The notes: a model not told the origin generated them from the sequence alone. Shown: positions 41,789 through 49,643, numbered from the stretch's first letter. The stretch is 64,000 nucleotides of DNA from Solidesulfovibrio alcoholivorans DSM 5433 (GCF_000702665.1 NZ_JNJA01000013.1:39204-103203); one strand, 5' to 3'. A program made the numbers and translations.

Positions 41789-43942
41789 TCAGCGCATCCC
41801 CTTGGTCTGGCGCTCCCAGAGGGTGCGGTAGATCTCGCAACGTTCGAGGAGCGTGGCGTGCGGCGCCATATCCACCACTTTCCCCCGGTCGAGCACCATG
41901 ATGCGGTCGGCGTTGCGCAGCGTCGAAAGGCGGTGGGCCACGATGATCGTGGTGCGTCCCTTGGCGATGCCGTCGAGGTTTTCCTGGATGCGCGCCTCGC
42001 TTTCCGGATCCAGCGCGCTCGTGGCTTCGTCGAAGATCATGATGCGCGGGTCCTTGAGCAGCGCGCGGGCGATGGCCAGACGCTGCTTCTGCCCGCCCGA
42101 AAGGTTGGCCCCGTTTTCCTCGAGCAGGGTGTCGTAGCCGGCGGGCAGGCGCTCGATGAATTCGTCGGCCCCGGCGAGGTGCGCAGCCTGGCGCACGGCG
42201 TCGAGGTCCGCACCGGGGCTGGTCATGGCGATATTGTCGCGCACGGTGCCGTGGAAGATGAAGTTCTCTTGCAGGACCACGCCGATGTTCTGGCGCAGGT
42301 GCACCACGTCGAGGTCGCTTATGGGCACGCCGTCGAAGCGGATGCGCCCGCCGGAAAGGGGATAGAGGCCCTGGATGAGCCGGGTGAGCGTGGTCTTGCC
42401 CGAGCCGCTGCGTCCGACGACGCCGAGAATTTCTCCCGGTTCCAGACGCAGGGATACGCCGTCGAGCGCCGGGGCGTCGCCGGGGTTGTAGGCGAAACGG
42501 GCCTCGGCCACCTCCAGCGCGCCCTCGATCCGGGGCCGCGCCCCGCCGCGCACGAGTCCGGCCTCGGGCTTGCGGTTCATGATCTCGCCGAGCATGGCTA
42601 CGGCCAGATGCACCTTCTGGTACTCGTGGATGAGCTCCACGATGCGGATAAGCGGCATGGTCACGGACTGGGAGAGCATCTGAAAGGCGATGAGTTCGCC
42701 CATGGAGATGGTATTGTCGAACACGCCCCGCGCGCCCACCCAGATGACGGCCACGGTCATGAGCCGTTCCAGGGTCTTGACCAGCGCGTTGCCGAGCGCC
42801 GACATCTTGCGCACGTCGAAGTTGCGCGACACGGCCCCGGCCGAGCCCTCCTCCCAGCGCCGCTGGCGCGTGCCCTCGAGCGCCAGGCACTTGATGGTGC
42901 CCACGCCATGGATGGTTTCGACGAGCAGTGCCTGCCGCTCGCCCTCGGCGGCATAGAGCGCCATGAGCCGGCGGTGGAACGGGCCGACGAGCGCCCCGAT
43001 GGCCCCGGCCGTGACCAGGGCGAAGGCCACGACGATCATCGTGAGTTTCGGGCTGTAGAGATAGAGCACGGGCAGGAAGACCACGAGCGAGGAGGCGTCG
43101 AGCAGGGTGTTTAAGAGGTTGCCCGTGAGAAATTCCCGCACCTGGTCGGTCTGCTGCATGTGCTTGATGATCACGCCCGCGAAGCTGCGCTCGAAAAACG
43201 GCAGCGGCAGCTTGATCATATGGGCGAAGGTCTCCATGGCCAGGCGCAGGTCGATCTTGGTGGTGGCGAAGCGCAGCAGGTATTCGCGCAGGTAGCGCAA
43301 CGCGCCTTCGAAGCAGATGGCGGCCACCACGCCGACGCCGAGCACGTTGAGGGTCGACAGGGTGTGGTGGGCGAGCACCTTGTCCACCACGTTCTGGAAA
43401 TACAGCGGCACGGCGAAAGCGAGGCCATGCATGAAAAAGGCGATTCCGGCGATTTCGAGGAAGATGCGCTTTTCCCGGGCCACCTGCGGCCAGAACCAGG
43501 ACAGGCTGAAGCGTCTGGCGTCGGAGGCCCCGGTCTTTTTCTTGCGAAAAAGCGCGACCTCGCCCGTGAAAAGCCCCGCCAGCCCGGCCTCGGGCACGAA
43601 CACGAAGGGGTTGCCCGCGGCGGCATGCTCCCGGTCATAGAGCACGAGTTCGCGCCCGCCGCCGGGGACCTGGCGCGCCCCCGAAAGCACGGCCGTGGTT
43701 CCGTCCCTGCGCACGGCCAGGGCCGGATAGGCCTCGCCGAGCTCCAGGAGGCCCCGAGGCGGCAGGCGGCGACGCCTGGCGGCAAGGCCAAGGCCTCCGG
43801 CCAGGCGCAGGACCGTGGCCATGGTGAGAACCCGCCCGGCCAGGCCATGCCGGGAGACAAGATCCGTCGCATCCGCGACCAGGCCGTGGTGACGGGCGAT
43901 GACGACGAAATCGTCCAGTGCGGAGGCCGGCAGGCTGCCCAT
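41789..43942 (-). CDS. Type I secretion ABC transporter with degenerate C39 peptidase-like domain
   Basis: 717 residues. Residues 1-125 resemble a C39-like domain, but the catalytic Cys is missing (ALDDFVVIARHHGLVADATDL), so it should bind cargo without cutting it, as in HlyB. The membrane domain follows (about 155-450). The ATPase has Walker A GRSGSGKTT, the signature LSGGQKQRLAIARALL and Walker B IMIFDEATSALD. I start at ATG 43942; a long upstream frame is the shadow of the regulator. It lies 5 bases after the bEBP-like regulator gene and is coupled to the HlyD gene. It lacks the LAGLIDADG-like RTX neighbours; likely substrate is the repeat protein at 45611. Confidence 0.9.
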   Translation of the reverse strand: MGSLPASALDDFVVIARHHGLVADATDLVSRHGLAGRVLTMATVLRLAGGLGLAARRRRLPPRGLLELGEAYPALAVRRDGTTAVLSGARQVPGGGRELVLYDREHAAAGNPFVFVPEAGLAGLFTGEVALFRKKKTGASDARRFSLSWFWPQVAREKRIFLEIAGIAFFMHGLAFAVPLYFQNVVDKVLAHHTLSTLNVLGVGVVAAICFEGALRYLREYLLRFATTKIDLRLAMETFAHMIKLPLPFFERSFAGVIIKHMQQTDQVREFLTGNLLNTLLDASSLVVFLPVLYLYSPKLTMIVVAFALVTAGAIGALVGPFHRRLMALYAAEGERQALLVETIHGVGTIKCLALEGTRQRRWEEGSAGAVSRNFDVRKMSALGNALVKTLERLMTVAVIWVGARGVFDNTISMGELIAFQMLSQSVTMPLIRIVELIHEYQKVHLAVAMLGEIMNRKPEAGLVRGGARPRIEGALEVAEARFAYNPGDAPALDGVSLRLEPGEILGVVGRSGSGKTTLTRLIQGLYPLSGGRIRFDGVPISDLDVVHLRQNIGVVLQENFIFHGTVRDNIAMTSPGADLDAVRQAAHLAGADEFIERLPAGYDTLLEENGANLSGGQKQRLAIARALLKDPRIMIFDEATSALDPESEARIQENLDGIAKGRTTIIVAHRLSTLRNADRIMVLDRGKVVDMAPHATLLERCEIYRTLWERQTKGMR

Positions 43943-43947
43943 GGGGG

Positions 43948-45276
43948 TTATGCCCCGACCTCGCCATCGGCGTCGCCGTTTTCGCCGTCCCCGCCCTCCA
44001 GGGGCTTGAGCTTGCGGCGCAGGCTTTCCCGACTGATGCCGAGCACCCGCGCGGCCTGGGTGCGGTTGCCGCCGCATTCGGCCAGGCAGGCCTCGATGGC
44101 CTCGCGCTCGAGCTCCTTGAGCCGCCCCACCGAGGCCTTGTGCCCGCCCCCGGACACCGGCACCACGGGCATGACGCGGTCCAGGGCGTGGCGCACCTCG
44201 CGCGAGAGATCCTCCATGTGGATGGTGTCGGTGTAGGCCAGGGCCACGGCGCGCTCGACCTCGTTTTCCAGCTCGCGGATGTTGCCCGGCCAGGGATAGC
44301 GCATGAGCGCCTCGCGGGCGCGCTTGGAGAAGCTCATGCGGCCCCGGCCCATGTTGCGGGCGAACCCGGCCAGGAAATTCTCGGCCAGCAGCGGGATGTC
44401 GTCCGTGCGTTCGCGAAGCGGCGGCAGGTCGAGATGCACGACCTTGATGCGGTAATAGAGGTCGCGCCGGAAGCGCCCGAGCTCCAGATCCTGTTTGAGG
44501 TCGCGGTTGGTGGCCGAGACCAGGCGGATGTCCACGTGCTGCGACCCGCGTCCGCCCACGGGCACCACTTCGCCCAGCTCCAGCACGCGCAGGATCTTGG
44601 CCTGGCTGGCCTCGGACATGTCCCCGATCTCGTCGAGAAAAAGCGTGCCGCCGTTTGCCCCCTCGATAATGCCCTTGCGCTTTTCCACGCCCGTGGCCAC
44701 CCCCTTTTCGATGCCGAAGAATTCGCTTTCGAAAAGCGTCTCGGGCACGGCCGTGCAGTTGACGGCCATGAACGGTCCATGCCGCCGCCGACCGGAATAG
44801 TGCACCACTTTGGCCACCATCTCCTTGCCTGTGCCGGTCTCGCCGGTGATGAGCACGTTGACCGTGGTCTCGGCGACGCGCTGGGCGAGCTGGAGCACCT
44901 TGGACATGCGGGGGCTCGCGCCGATGACGCGGGACGGAGAAAAATTCTGGCGCAGCTGGCTCTTGAGCGCCGCGTTTTCGAGCTTGAGCTGCCTTTCGAT
45001 GTGCCTGAGTTCGCTGTGGGAGTTGTCGAGGCGATCCACGGCCTCTTCCAGCAGTTTCTCGCGGTCGCGCACATAGGAGAGCATGGCCTCGAATCGATCG
45101 AGCAGGTCGCATTGCGCCTTGGGGCGGCCGGGAAGCTTGTCGAGAAGGCGGCGACAGCCGAGCAGGGCGTCGTCGGCCGCATCATAGGCCGCGTCGGAGA
45201 CGAGGGCGGCGAAGCGGGACAGGTGGGCGGTCAGGTCCGGGGTCAGCGGCACGGGCGACTGGGGCGACTGGGGCAT
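43948..45276 (-). CDS. Sigma-54-type activator (AAA+, Fis-HTH) with variant GAFTGA loop
   Basis: 442 residues. An N-terminal helical/coiled-coil region (1-115) replaces a recognisable receiver or GAF domain. The AAA+ core has Walker A GETGTGKE (145-152), Walker B TLFLDE (211-216), the Arg-finger region LPPLRERTDD and the Fis-type helix-turn-helix at about 398-430 (CGGNRTQAARVLGISRESLRRK). The sigma-54 contact loop, normally GAFTGA, reads GVATGV (192-197), so the key Phe is gone. It may contact sigma-54 differently or act without it. It is first in a leftward unit with the ABC transporter and HlyD genes. Confidence 0.9.
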   Translation of the reverse strand: MPQSPQSPVPLTPDLTAHLSRFAALVSDAAYDAADDALLGCRRLLDKLPGRPKAQCDLLDRFEAMLSYVRDREKLLEEAVDRLDNSHSELRHIERQLKLENAALKSQLRQNFSPSRVIGASPRMSKVLQLAQRVAETTVNVLITGETGTGKEMVAKVVHYSGRRRHGPFMAVNCTAVPETLFESEFFGIEKGVATGVEKRKGIIEGANGGTLFLDEIGDMSEASQAKILRVLELGEVVPVGGRGSQHVDIRLVSATNRDLKQDLELGRFRRDLYYRIKVVHLDLPPLRERTDDIPLLAENFLAGFARNMGRGRMSFSKRAREALMRYPWPGNIRELENEVERAVALAYTDTIHMEDLSREVRHALDRVMPVVPVSGGGHKASVGRLKELEREAIEACLAECGGNRTQAARVLGISRESLRRKLKPLEGGDGENGDADGEVGA

Positions 45277-45306
45277 CGAACCTCCCTGCGCGGCAGACCG
45301 CGCGAT

Positions 45307-45325
45307 CCCGCGAACGCATCGCGGG
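45307..45325. promoter_or_regulatory. Inverted repeat, possible activator site
   Basis: CCCGCGA-N5-TCGCGGG, perfect 7-bp arms, about 210-230 bases upstream of the sigma-54-like promoter and 30 bases upstream of the activator gene. Position and symmetry would suit an enhancer or autoregulatory site; other GC inverted repeats occur at 45421, 45462 and 45478. Confidence 0.35.
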
Positions 45326-45533
45326 CTCGTTCACGTGTAACTCAAAAGACAATCCCACGCAATTCTGGAGCGTTAGAGAGATCTCGCGATGTCGTGCAAC
45401 CGCGACGCCCCGGCGTCGGACGCAGCATCCGCTGCGGGGAAAACGCCTCGTATGCAGGCAGGCCCGCCTCGAAACATGGCGGGCGCACGCGCTTCCGCTT
45501 TCTCCTTTTCCAATCAATACAGGCAACTATGTT

Positions 45534-45550
45534 TTGGCATGATCTTCGCT
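45534..45550 (+). promoter_or_regulatory. Candidate sigma-54 promoter of the repeat protein
   Basis: TTGGCATGATCTTCGCT: GG and GC are exactly 10 bases apart as in -24/-12 promoters (consensus TGGCAC-N5-TTGC), with two mismatches at less conserved positions. The predicted start is near 45560, about 50 bases before the ATG. A sigma-54-type activator is encoded divergently next to it. Confidence 0.6.
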
Positions 45551-45610
45551 CATAGGGGAGTCAGGAAAGGTGAGCAAACGCAACCAACCAAATCCCCGGA
45601 GGGTAGGAAA

Positions 45611-46291
45611 ATGAGCTGGAGTTCCTTTTTTTCCAAGGTGACGGCGGCGGTGAAGTCTGTGGCCACTGCGGTGAGCAACGCCATCCCGGCGGCGAGCTCG
45701 CTGCTGAGCACTGTCACCTCGGCCGCGAACTGGGCGGCGGACACGGTAAGCACCGCGGCCAACTGGGTATCGAACACGGTTTCCACAGCGGTGTCCTATG
45801 TCAAGGACACCGTGTCCACGGTATCAAGCATGGTGGCCGACGCCGCCTCCTCTTCGGGATCCGCCCTGGTGTCGAAGATCCAGGACACCGTGGCGTATGT
45901 GGCTGACCGGGTGAGCACCGCGGTGGAATGGACGACGGACAAGGTGTCCACGGCCGTGGACTACGTGAAGGACACCATTGCCACGGGCACGCAGTACGCC
46001 GACACCATCGTGGACCAGGCCCAGGACGTGGCCAGCGCTGTCACCAGCGGCTCAAGCACCGCCTCGACCGGCTCCGCGACCACGGACAGCGCCACCGCGA
46101 CGACCACGGCCGCGAGCGGCACGACGAGCGATACGGGAAGCGCCGCCAAGACCGACACGACCACGGCCGTCGCGACATCCGGCGATTCGGCCGCCTACAA
46201 GGACTACACCGGCGTGAGCACGACCGCGTCGTCGCAGGCGACCGTGGCCGACACGTCGAGCACGAACAAGAGCCAGTTGCTCGCCGCGTAA
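45611..46291 (+). CDS. Undecapeptide-repeat (LEA/apolipoprotein-like) protein, probable type I secretion substrate
   Basis: 226 residues. Residues 30-139 are about ten 11-residue units of the form [W/Y/M]-x-x-[D/N]-x-[V]-S-T-A-x-x: WAADTVSTAAN, WVSNTVSTAVS, YVKDTVSTVSS, YVADRVSTAVE, WTTDKVSTAVD. Such 11-mers make amphipathic helices in LEA-group 3 proteins and apolipoproteins. Residues 140-226 are low-complexity Ser/Thr/Ala/Gly and end SQLLAA; no signal peptide is present. AGGAAA precedes ATG 45611. Secretion by the divergent ABC/HlyD pair is inference from context, composition and an uncleaved hydrophobic C-terminus. A biofilm matrix, surface-active or protective protein are possible roles. 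Confidence 0.8.
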   Translation: MSWSSFFSKVTAAVKSVATAVSNAIPAASSLLSTVTSAANWAADTVSTAANWVSNTVSTAVSYVKDTVSTVSSMVADAASSSGSALVSKIQDTVAYVADRVSTAVEWTTDKVSTAVDYVKDTIATGTQYADTIVDQAQDVASAVTSGSSTASTGSATTDSATATTTAASGTTSDTGSAAKTDTTTAVATSGDSAAYKDYTGVSTTASSQATVADTSSTNKSQLLAA

Positions 46292-46316
46292 CCGCAAGCA
46301 GGCGCCAGCAACGCAA

Positions 46317-46356
46317 ACGCCCCTGCCGGCAACCGTCGGCAGGGGCGTTTTTCGCG
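46317..46356. terminator. Intrinsic terminator after the repeat protein
   Basis: ACGCCCCTGCCG and its complement CGGCAGGGGCGT with a short loop, followed by TTTTTCGCG on the plus strand. It probably also serves the convergent paaK gene. Confidence 0.9.
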
Positions 46357-46373
46357 TCTCGTCGCGGCCCGGC

Positions 46374-47675
46374 TCAGTCTTCGCCCAGGCCGTTGCGGTC
46401 GTCGATGACGCGCTTGGTCTTGCCGTAGCTGCGGGGAAGCGTCCCGGGCGGCAGGATCTCCACCCAGCCGCGCACGAGCAGGTGCTTGCGCAGTTCGATG
46501 GAGATGGCCTCGGACAGGTTCTGGTCCAGGTCGGCGCTGGACGTGGGCTTGCGCTCGACCTTGACCACCATCTGGTCGCGGCCGTCGCGGCGCAGCAGGC
46601 GAATCTGGAACTCGCTGTCCACGTCGCGGAACTCCTCCAGGACACTCGCGATCTGGCCGGGGTAGATGTTGACGCCCCGGAAGATGAACATGTCGTCGGA
46701 ACGGCCGCAGATGCGGTCGTGGCGCGGCAGCGAGCAGCCGCATGCGCACGCCCCGGGCACGAGCCGCGTCAGGTCGCGGGTGCGGTAGCGCACAAGCGGC
46801 ACGGCCTCCTTGCACAGGCTCGTCACCACCATCTCGCCCACCTCGCCCGGCGTGACCGGAGCCAGGGTCACGGGGTCGAGCACTTCCAGGATGAACTTGT
46901 CCGCCCAGTAATGCACGCCCTGGTGCGCGGAACATTCCAGGCCCATGCCCGGGCCATAGAGCTCGGTCATGCCCGTGATGTCGAAGCTTTCCTCGAGCCC
47001 GAGCCACTTCTCGAAGCGGCGGCGCATCTTGTCGGTGTGGGTCTCGGCCCCGAAAATGACCTTCCTGAGTTTCAGGCGCTTGCGCATGTCGCGCTTTTGC
47101 ACCTCCTCGGCCATGAGCAGCGCCATGGAGGCCGTGGCGCACAGGCATGTCGTGCCCATGTCCTCGAGCAGCTGGACATGGATTTCCATGTTGCCCGGCC
47201 CCACGGGCAGGGCCATGGCCCCGAAGCGCTCGCAGCCCAGCTGGAAGCCCGCGCCGGCCGTCCAGAGGCCGTAGCCCACGGCAATCTGCACCCGGTCCAG
47301 GGGCGTCAGCCCCGCCAGCTCGTAGCAGCGGGCGAACAGGTCCTTCCAGGTGTCGATGTCCCGTTGCGTGTAGGCCAGGATCTTGCGCTTGCCCGTGGTG
47401 CCGGAGGAGGCGTGGATGCGCACCACCTGCTCCTCGGGGACGCAGAGCAGCGGCAAGGGGTAGCCGTCGCGCAGATCCTCGACCGTGGTCACGGGCAGAC
47501 GGCGCAAATCGTCCAGGGAGAGCGTTTGTCCCGGCTCGTAGCCGATGCCCGCCAGACGCTCGCGGTAGACGGGACTGCCGGAGAAGGCGTGGCGGCAGGT
47601 CCAGTTGAGGCCGTCCGCCTGGATGGCGGCCAACCGATCGGGGGAAAGGTCCGGCAGAAAACGGTAAGGGCTCAT
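46374..47675 (-). CDS. paaK: Phenylacetate-CoA ligase family (PaaK-like)
   Basis: 433 residues. Adenylate-forming signatures: HASSGTTGKRKILAYTQ (P-loop), ITGMTELYGPGMGLECS, and GRSDDMFIFRGVNIYPGQI in the C-terminal domain. It activates phenylacetate or a related aryl-acetate with ATP and CoA; in sulfate reducers such enzymes are often linked to aromatic amino-acid breakdown by indolepyruvate oxidoreductase, whose genes are not in this window. CPRH... zinc-like cysteines (GACACGCSLPRHDRICGR) match the PaaK/coenzyme F390 synthetase family. The start has a weak GGAG upstream. Confidence 0.9.
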   Translation of the reverse strand: MSPYRFLPDLSPDRLAAIQADGLNWTCRHAFSGSPVYRERLAGIGYEPGQTLSLDDLRRLPVTTVEDLRDGYPLPLLCVPEEQVVRIHASSGTTGKRKILAYTQRDIDTWKDLFARCYELAGLTPLDRVQIAVGYGLWTAGAGFQLGCERFGAMALPVGPGNMEIHVQLLEDMGTTCLCATASMALLMAEEVQKRDMRKRLKLRKVIFGAETHTDKMRRRFEKWLGLEESFDITGMTELYGPGMGLECSAHQGVHYWADKFILEVLDPVTLAPVTPGEVGEMVVTSLCKEAVPLVRYRTRDLTRLVPGACACGCSLPRHDRICGRSDDMFIFRGVNIYPGQIASVLEEFRDVDSEFQIRLLRRDGRDQMVVKVERKPTSSADLDQNLSEAISIELRKHLLVRGWVEILPPGTLPRSYGKTKRVIDDRNGLGED

Positions 47676-47709
47676 GAGCGGCTCCGGGAAACGAGATCGG
47701 TTGGGGCTT

Positions 47710-48579
47710 TTATCCGAAAACCGCGATAAAGAAAACGCCCGCGACCATCAAAAGTGCCCCGGGCAGGCGATGCGCCAGGTCCGGCTCGCGCAGGACCAGG
47801 GCGCCGAGCAGCACGCCGAAGACGATGCTCAGCCGCTTGACCGCAATGACGTAGGACACTTGCGTCAGCGGCAAGGCGTGCATCTGGCAGACGATGCCGA
47901 TGGCCTCGAGCAGCCCGGCCACGGCCACGGGCCAGGGCGGCAGCCCGGGCAACCGCCGCCCGGCCCGAGCCTTCTTCACGAGGCGCGGCCCGAGCAGGGC
48001 CAGGAAGGTTGCGGTATAGACCGCCGCCCCCCAGAAAAGCGGCGACGAAGCCCGCAGCCCGAGCTTGTCGAGGTTGGCCCCGATGCTCCAGATGGCGGCG
48101 ACGGCGAGCATCAGCCGCGGCCCCCGGCGCGTCCACAGCGCTTTGATCGGGCCGAGCACGCCGCTCTTGCGTTCGCGCAGGTTGAGCACGTACGCCCCGG
48201 CGACCACCAGGGCGATGCCGCACAGCCCGCCCGGCTCGGGGAATTCGCCCAGGGTCAGGGGCGAGGTGACGAGCAGGAAAAGGGGCGTGAAGGCCAGCAT
48301 GGGCAGGGTCAGCGACAAGTCTCCGGCCTTGAGCGCGAGGCCGTAGAGCCAGTAGGTCACGCCGCCGAGGACACCGCCCACGGCGAGGCAGGTCCAAAAC
48401 GGGGCCACGAGGGTAACGGGCGGCCCCGCGGCCACGGCCAGCCACAAAATGACCGAGGCCGACAGGCAGTAGCCGATCATGGCCGTGGTCGCGTCCAGCG
48501 AGGCCAAGGACCGCTTGAGAAAAGTGTCCTTGACCGCCTGGGTCAGGGCTGTGACGCACGAAAGCGCGAACCAGTTCAT
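47710..48579 (-). CDS. EamA/DMT-family transporter
   Basis: 289 residues with ten hydrophobic segments, i.e. two EamA repeats of five helices. The first repeat begins FALSCVTALTQAVKDTFLKRSLASLD; the second (about 150 on) includes AAIWSIGANLDKLGLRASSPLFW and QVSYVIAVKRLSIVFGVLLGALVLREP, a typical DMT end (VLREP). Substrate unknown. Its 5' end faces a 1.16-kb region without a clear gene. Confidence 0.85.
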   Translation of the reverse strand: MNWFALSCVTALTQAVKDTFLKRSLASLDATTAMIGYCLSASVILWLAVAAGPPVTLVAPFWTCLAVGGVLGGVTYWLYGLALKAGDLSLTLPMLAFTPLFLLVTSPLTLGEFPEPGGLCGIALVVAGAYVLNLRERKSGVLGPIKALWTRRGPRLMLAVAAIWSIGANLDKLGLRASSPLFWGAAVYTATFLALLGPRLVKKARAGRRLPGLPPWPVAVAGLLEAIGIVCQMHALPLTQVSYVIAVKRLSIVFGVLLGALVLREPDLAHRLPGALLMVAGVFFIAVFG

Positions 48580-48785
48580 AGGGCGCTGCGCCGGCTCGCG
48601 TGCCGCGACGGCGCGGCACGCAACGAGAAGGGTTGGGCGGGGATCATGGCGGCGCGAAGGACTCCGTGGGGCGTTTTGCCGAAAGAACCCGACGCGGCGG
48701 CCAGGCAGGACAACCTATCCGTCTCCCGGAGCCGGGGCAAGAAGGCGCTTCCGGCTGGCCGCCCGCGCGACGGGAAAAGGCTCTG
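48580..48785. other. 5' part of a 1.16-kb region without a clear gene
   Basis: From the EamA gene start to the small reading frame at 48786. I see no recognisable domain, RNA or mobile element here; several long frames run through it but have no family features. Confidence 0.4.
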
Positions 48786-48893
48786 GTGTTCGTCACGGAC
48801 AAATCCCGCGCCGTCTACGTGCCCACGCGCCTGGGCTACGCCGTGGTCGTCAGTCCCGGCGAGCCGCCGCGCGGCGGCAGGCCTGCGATATAG
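48786..48893 (+). CDS. Possible small protein or gene remnant
   Basis: A 35-residue frame from GTG 48786 to TAG: VFVTDKSRAVYVPTRLGYAVVVSPGEPPRGG. AAAGG is 5 bases upstream, third codon positions are G/C-rich as in real genes of this genome, and a sense-oriented 3'-end repeat follows 32 bases after its stop. Against it: tiny size, no family, and a shared frame with a longer low-complexity stretch. It may be the end of a degraded gene. Confidence 0.25.
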   Translation: MFVTDKSRAVYVPTRLGYAVVVSPGEPPRGGRPAI

Positions 48894-48925
48894 AGGGTTG
48901 GGGGGGAGAGAGGGAGGGAAAGAAC

Positions 48926-48980
48926 GCCTCCGGCGGCCAGGAAGGACCGAGAGCCCCTCCCGGACCACCCCGCAAGGGGA
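48926..48980 (+). repeat. 3'-end palindromic repeat, copy 5
   Basis: GCCTCCGGCGGCCAGGAAGG followed by its degenerate inverted half (CCCCTCCCGGACC) and CACCCCGCAAGGGG. Plus orientation. It is one of the less perfect copies. Confidence 0.65.
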
Positions 48981-49002
48981 AAACAAGGCAGCGTGTATGT
49001 GG

Positions 49003-49183
49003 TAAACGACAAACGGCCGAAACCCGAAGGTTCCGGCCGCCGTCGTGGGGTTTAGGGTTATGGAGGTAGTGTGGGATGCGCTCTATGGTCTGCCCGGCAT
49101 GGCCGGACCGCCTTGCGTTGCTTGCGGGGTGGGCCGCCACCGATGCGCCCTACCCCGCTTCGCCGGATTTTCCGGCTGCGTTG
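49003..49183 (-). ncRNA. Candidate Fur-controlled small RNA
   Basis: Minus-strand promoter TTGATT (49213-49218), 17 bases, TAAAGA (49190-49195), overlapped by a Fur-like box (49204-49222). About 170 bases downstream a hairpin of 11 bp closed by a UUCG tetraloop (49014-49039) is followed by TTTGTCGTTT. No convincing open frame lies between. A 6-bp hairpin GCCGGA/TCCGGC lies near the 5' end. The layout matches iron-responsive sRNAs such as RyhB, but no sequence similarity is claimed. Confidence 0.4.
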
Positions 49184-49203
49184 GGTTCTTCTTTAGAGTA
49201 AAT

Positions 49204-49222
49204 GAAAATAATAATCAAGATC
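49204..49222. promoter_or_regulatory. Fur-like box
   Basis: GAAAATAATAATCAAGATC matches the 19-base Fur consensus (GATAATGATAATCATTATC) at 15 positions. It is the only such AT-rich block in the GC-rich neighbourhood and sits on the -35/spacer of a minus-strand promoter. Confidence 0.55.
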
Positions 49223-49247
49223 AAAATAGCCTTTTTCCCGCTGCCAT

Positions 49248-49637
49248 AAAAAAGCCGGACCGTCGGGGCTCGGCAACAAGCGACGGTCCGGCATGGGCAA
49301 AGAAGCAGGGAACAATTCCGAGGGGTTGGCGCCGCCCTCGGATGAGGCGCATCCACTCCCCGAGGAAATCGCGGCGAAGCGGCCCCGGGCAGCGACGACC
49401 TCATGCGCCGCCCGGGGCCGTCCCTGGAGCAGGACAAGCGTCATGGCCTCCCCGGCAGCGGCGGGAAGGCCACACCCTTGACCGCGCCCGGTCCATTTCG
49501 CGAAAACCGACACCGTGCGCGAAAGCGGCGATGGGGTGCCTTTCCATCGCCGCCAACGCACACGGCTGTGCGAAATGCCAAGGCATTCGGCGGGTTCGCA
49601 AAGGACACCGGCCTCATGGAGGTGTCCCTCGGCGTTC
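49248..49637 (-). ncRNA. Candidate structured RNA of about 390 bases
   Basis: Minus-strand promoter TTGACG (49668-49673), 18 bases, TAGTAT (49644-49649); end at a 12-bp stem (49254-49265 with 49281-49292) followed by TTTTTT. Between lie several perfect inverted repeats: GGACACC/GGTGTCC (49603-49627), GCGGCGATGG/CCATCGCCGC (49525-49553), CGGCCCCGGGC/GCCCGGGGCCG (49380-49420), CCGAGGG/CCCTCGG (49319-49341). I do not find the signature bases of RNase P, tmRNA, 6S or SRP RNA. A short protein frame (ATG at 49444) is possible but runs into the terminator. Confidence 0.4.
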
Positions 49638-49643
49638 TTGATA

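Noticed and set aside
43942..45112. A single 1107-residue protein joining the regulator region and the ABC transporter
   Set aside because: The open frame upstream of 43942 is a shadow of the AAA+ regulator in another frame; the transporter family start and the neighbouring gene fit ATG 43942.
49045..49641. Plus-strand frame of 198 codons in the 1.16-kb gap
   Set aside because: Low-complexity Arg/Pro/Gly protein with no family or codon bias; it runs through the predicted terminator and stem structures.
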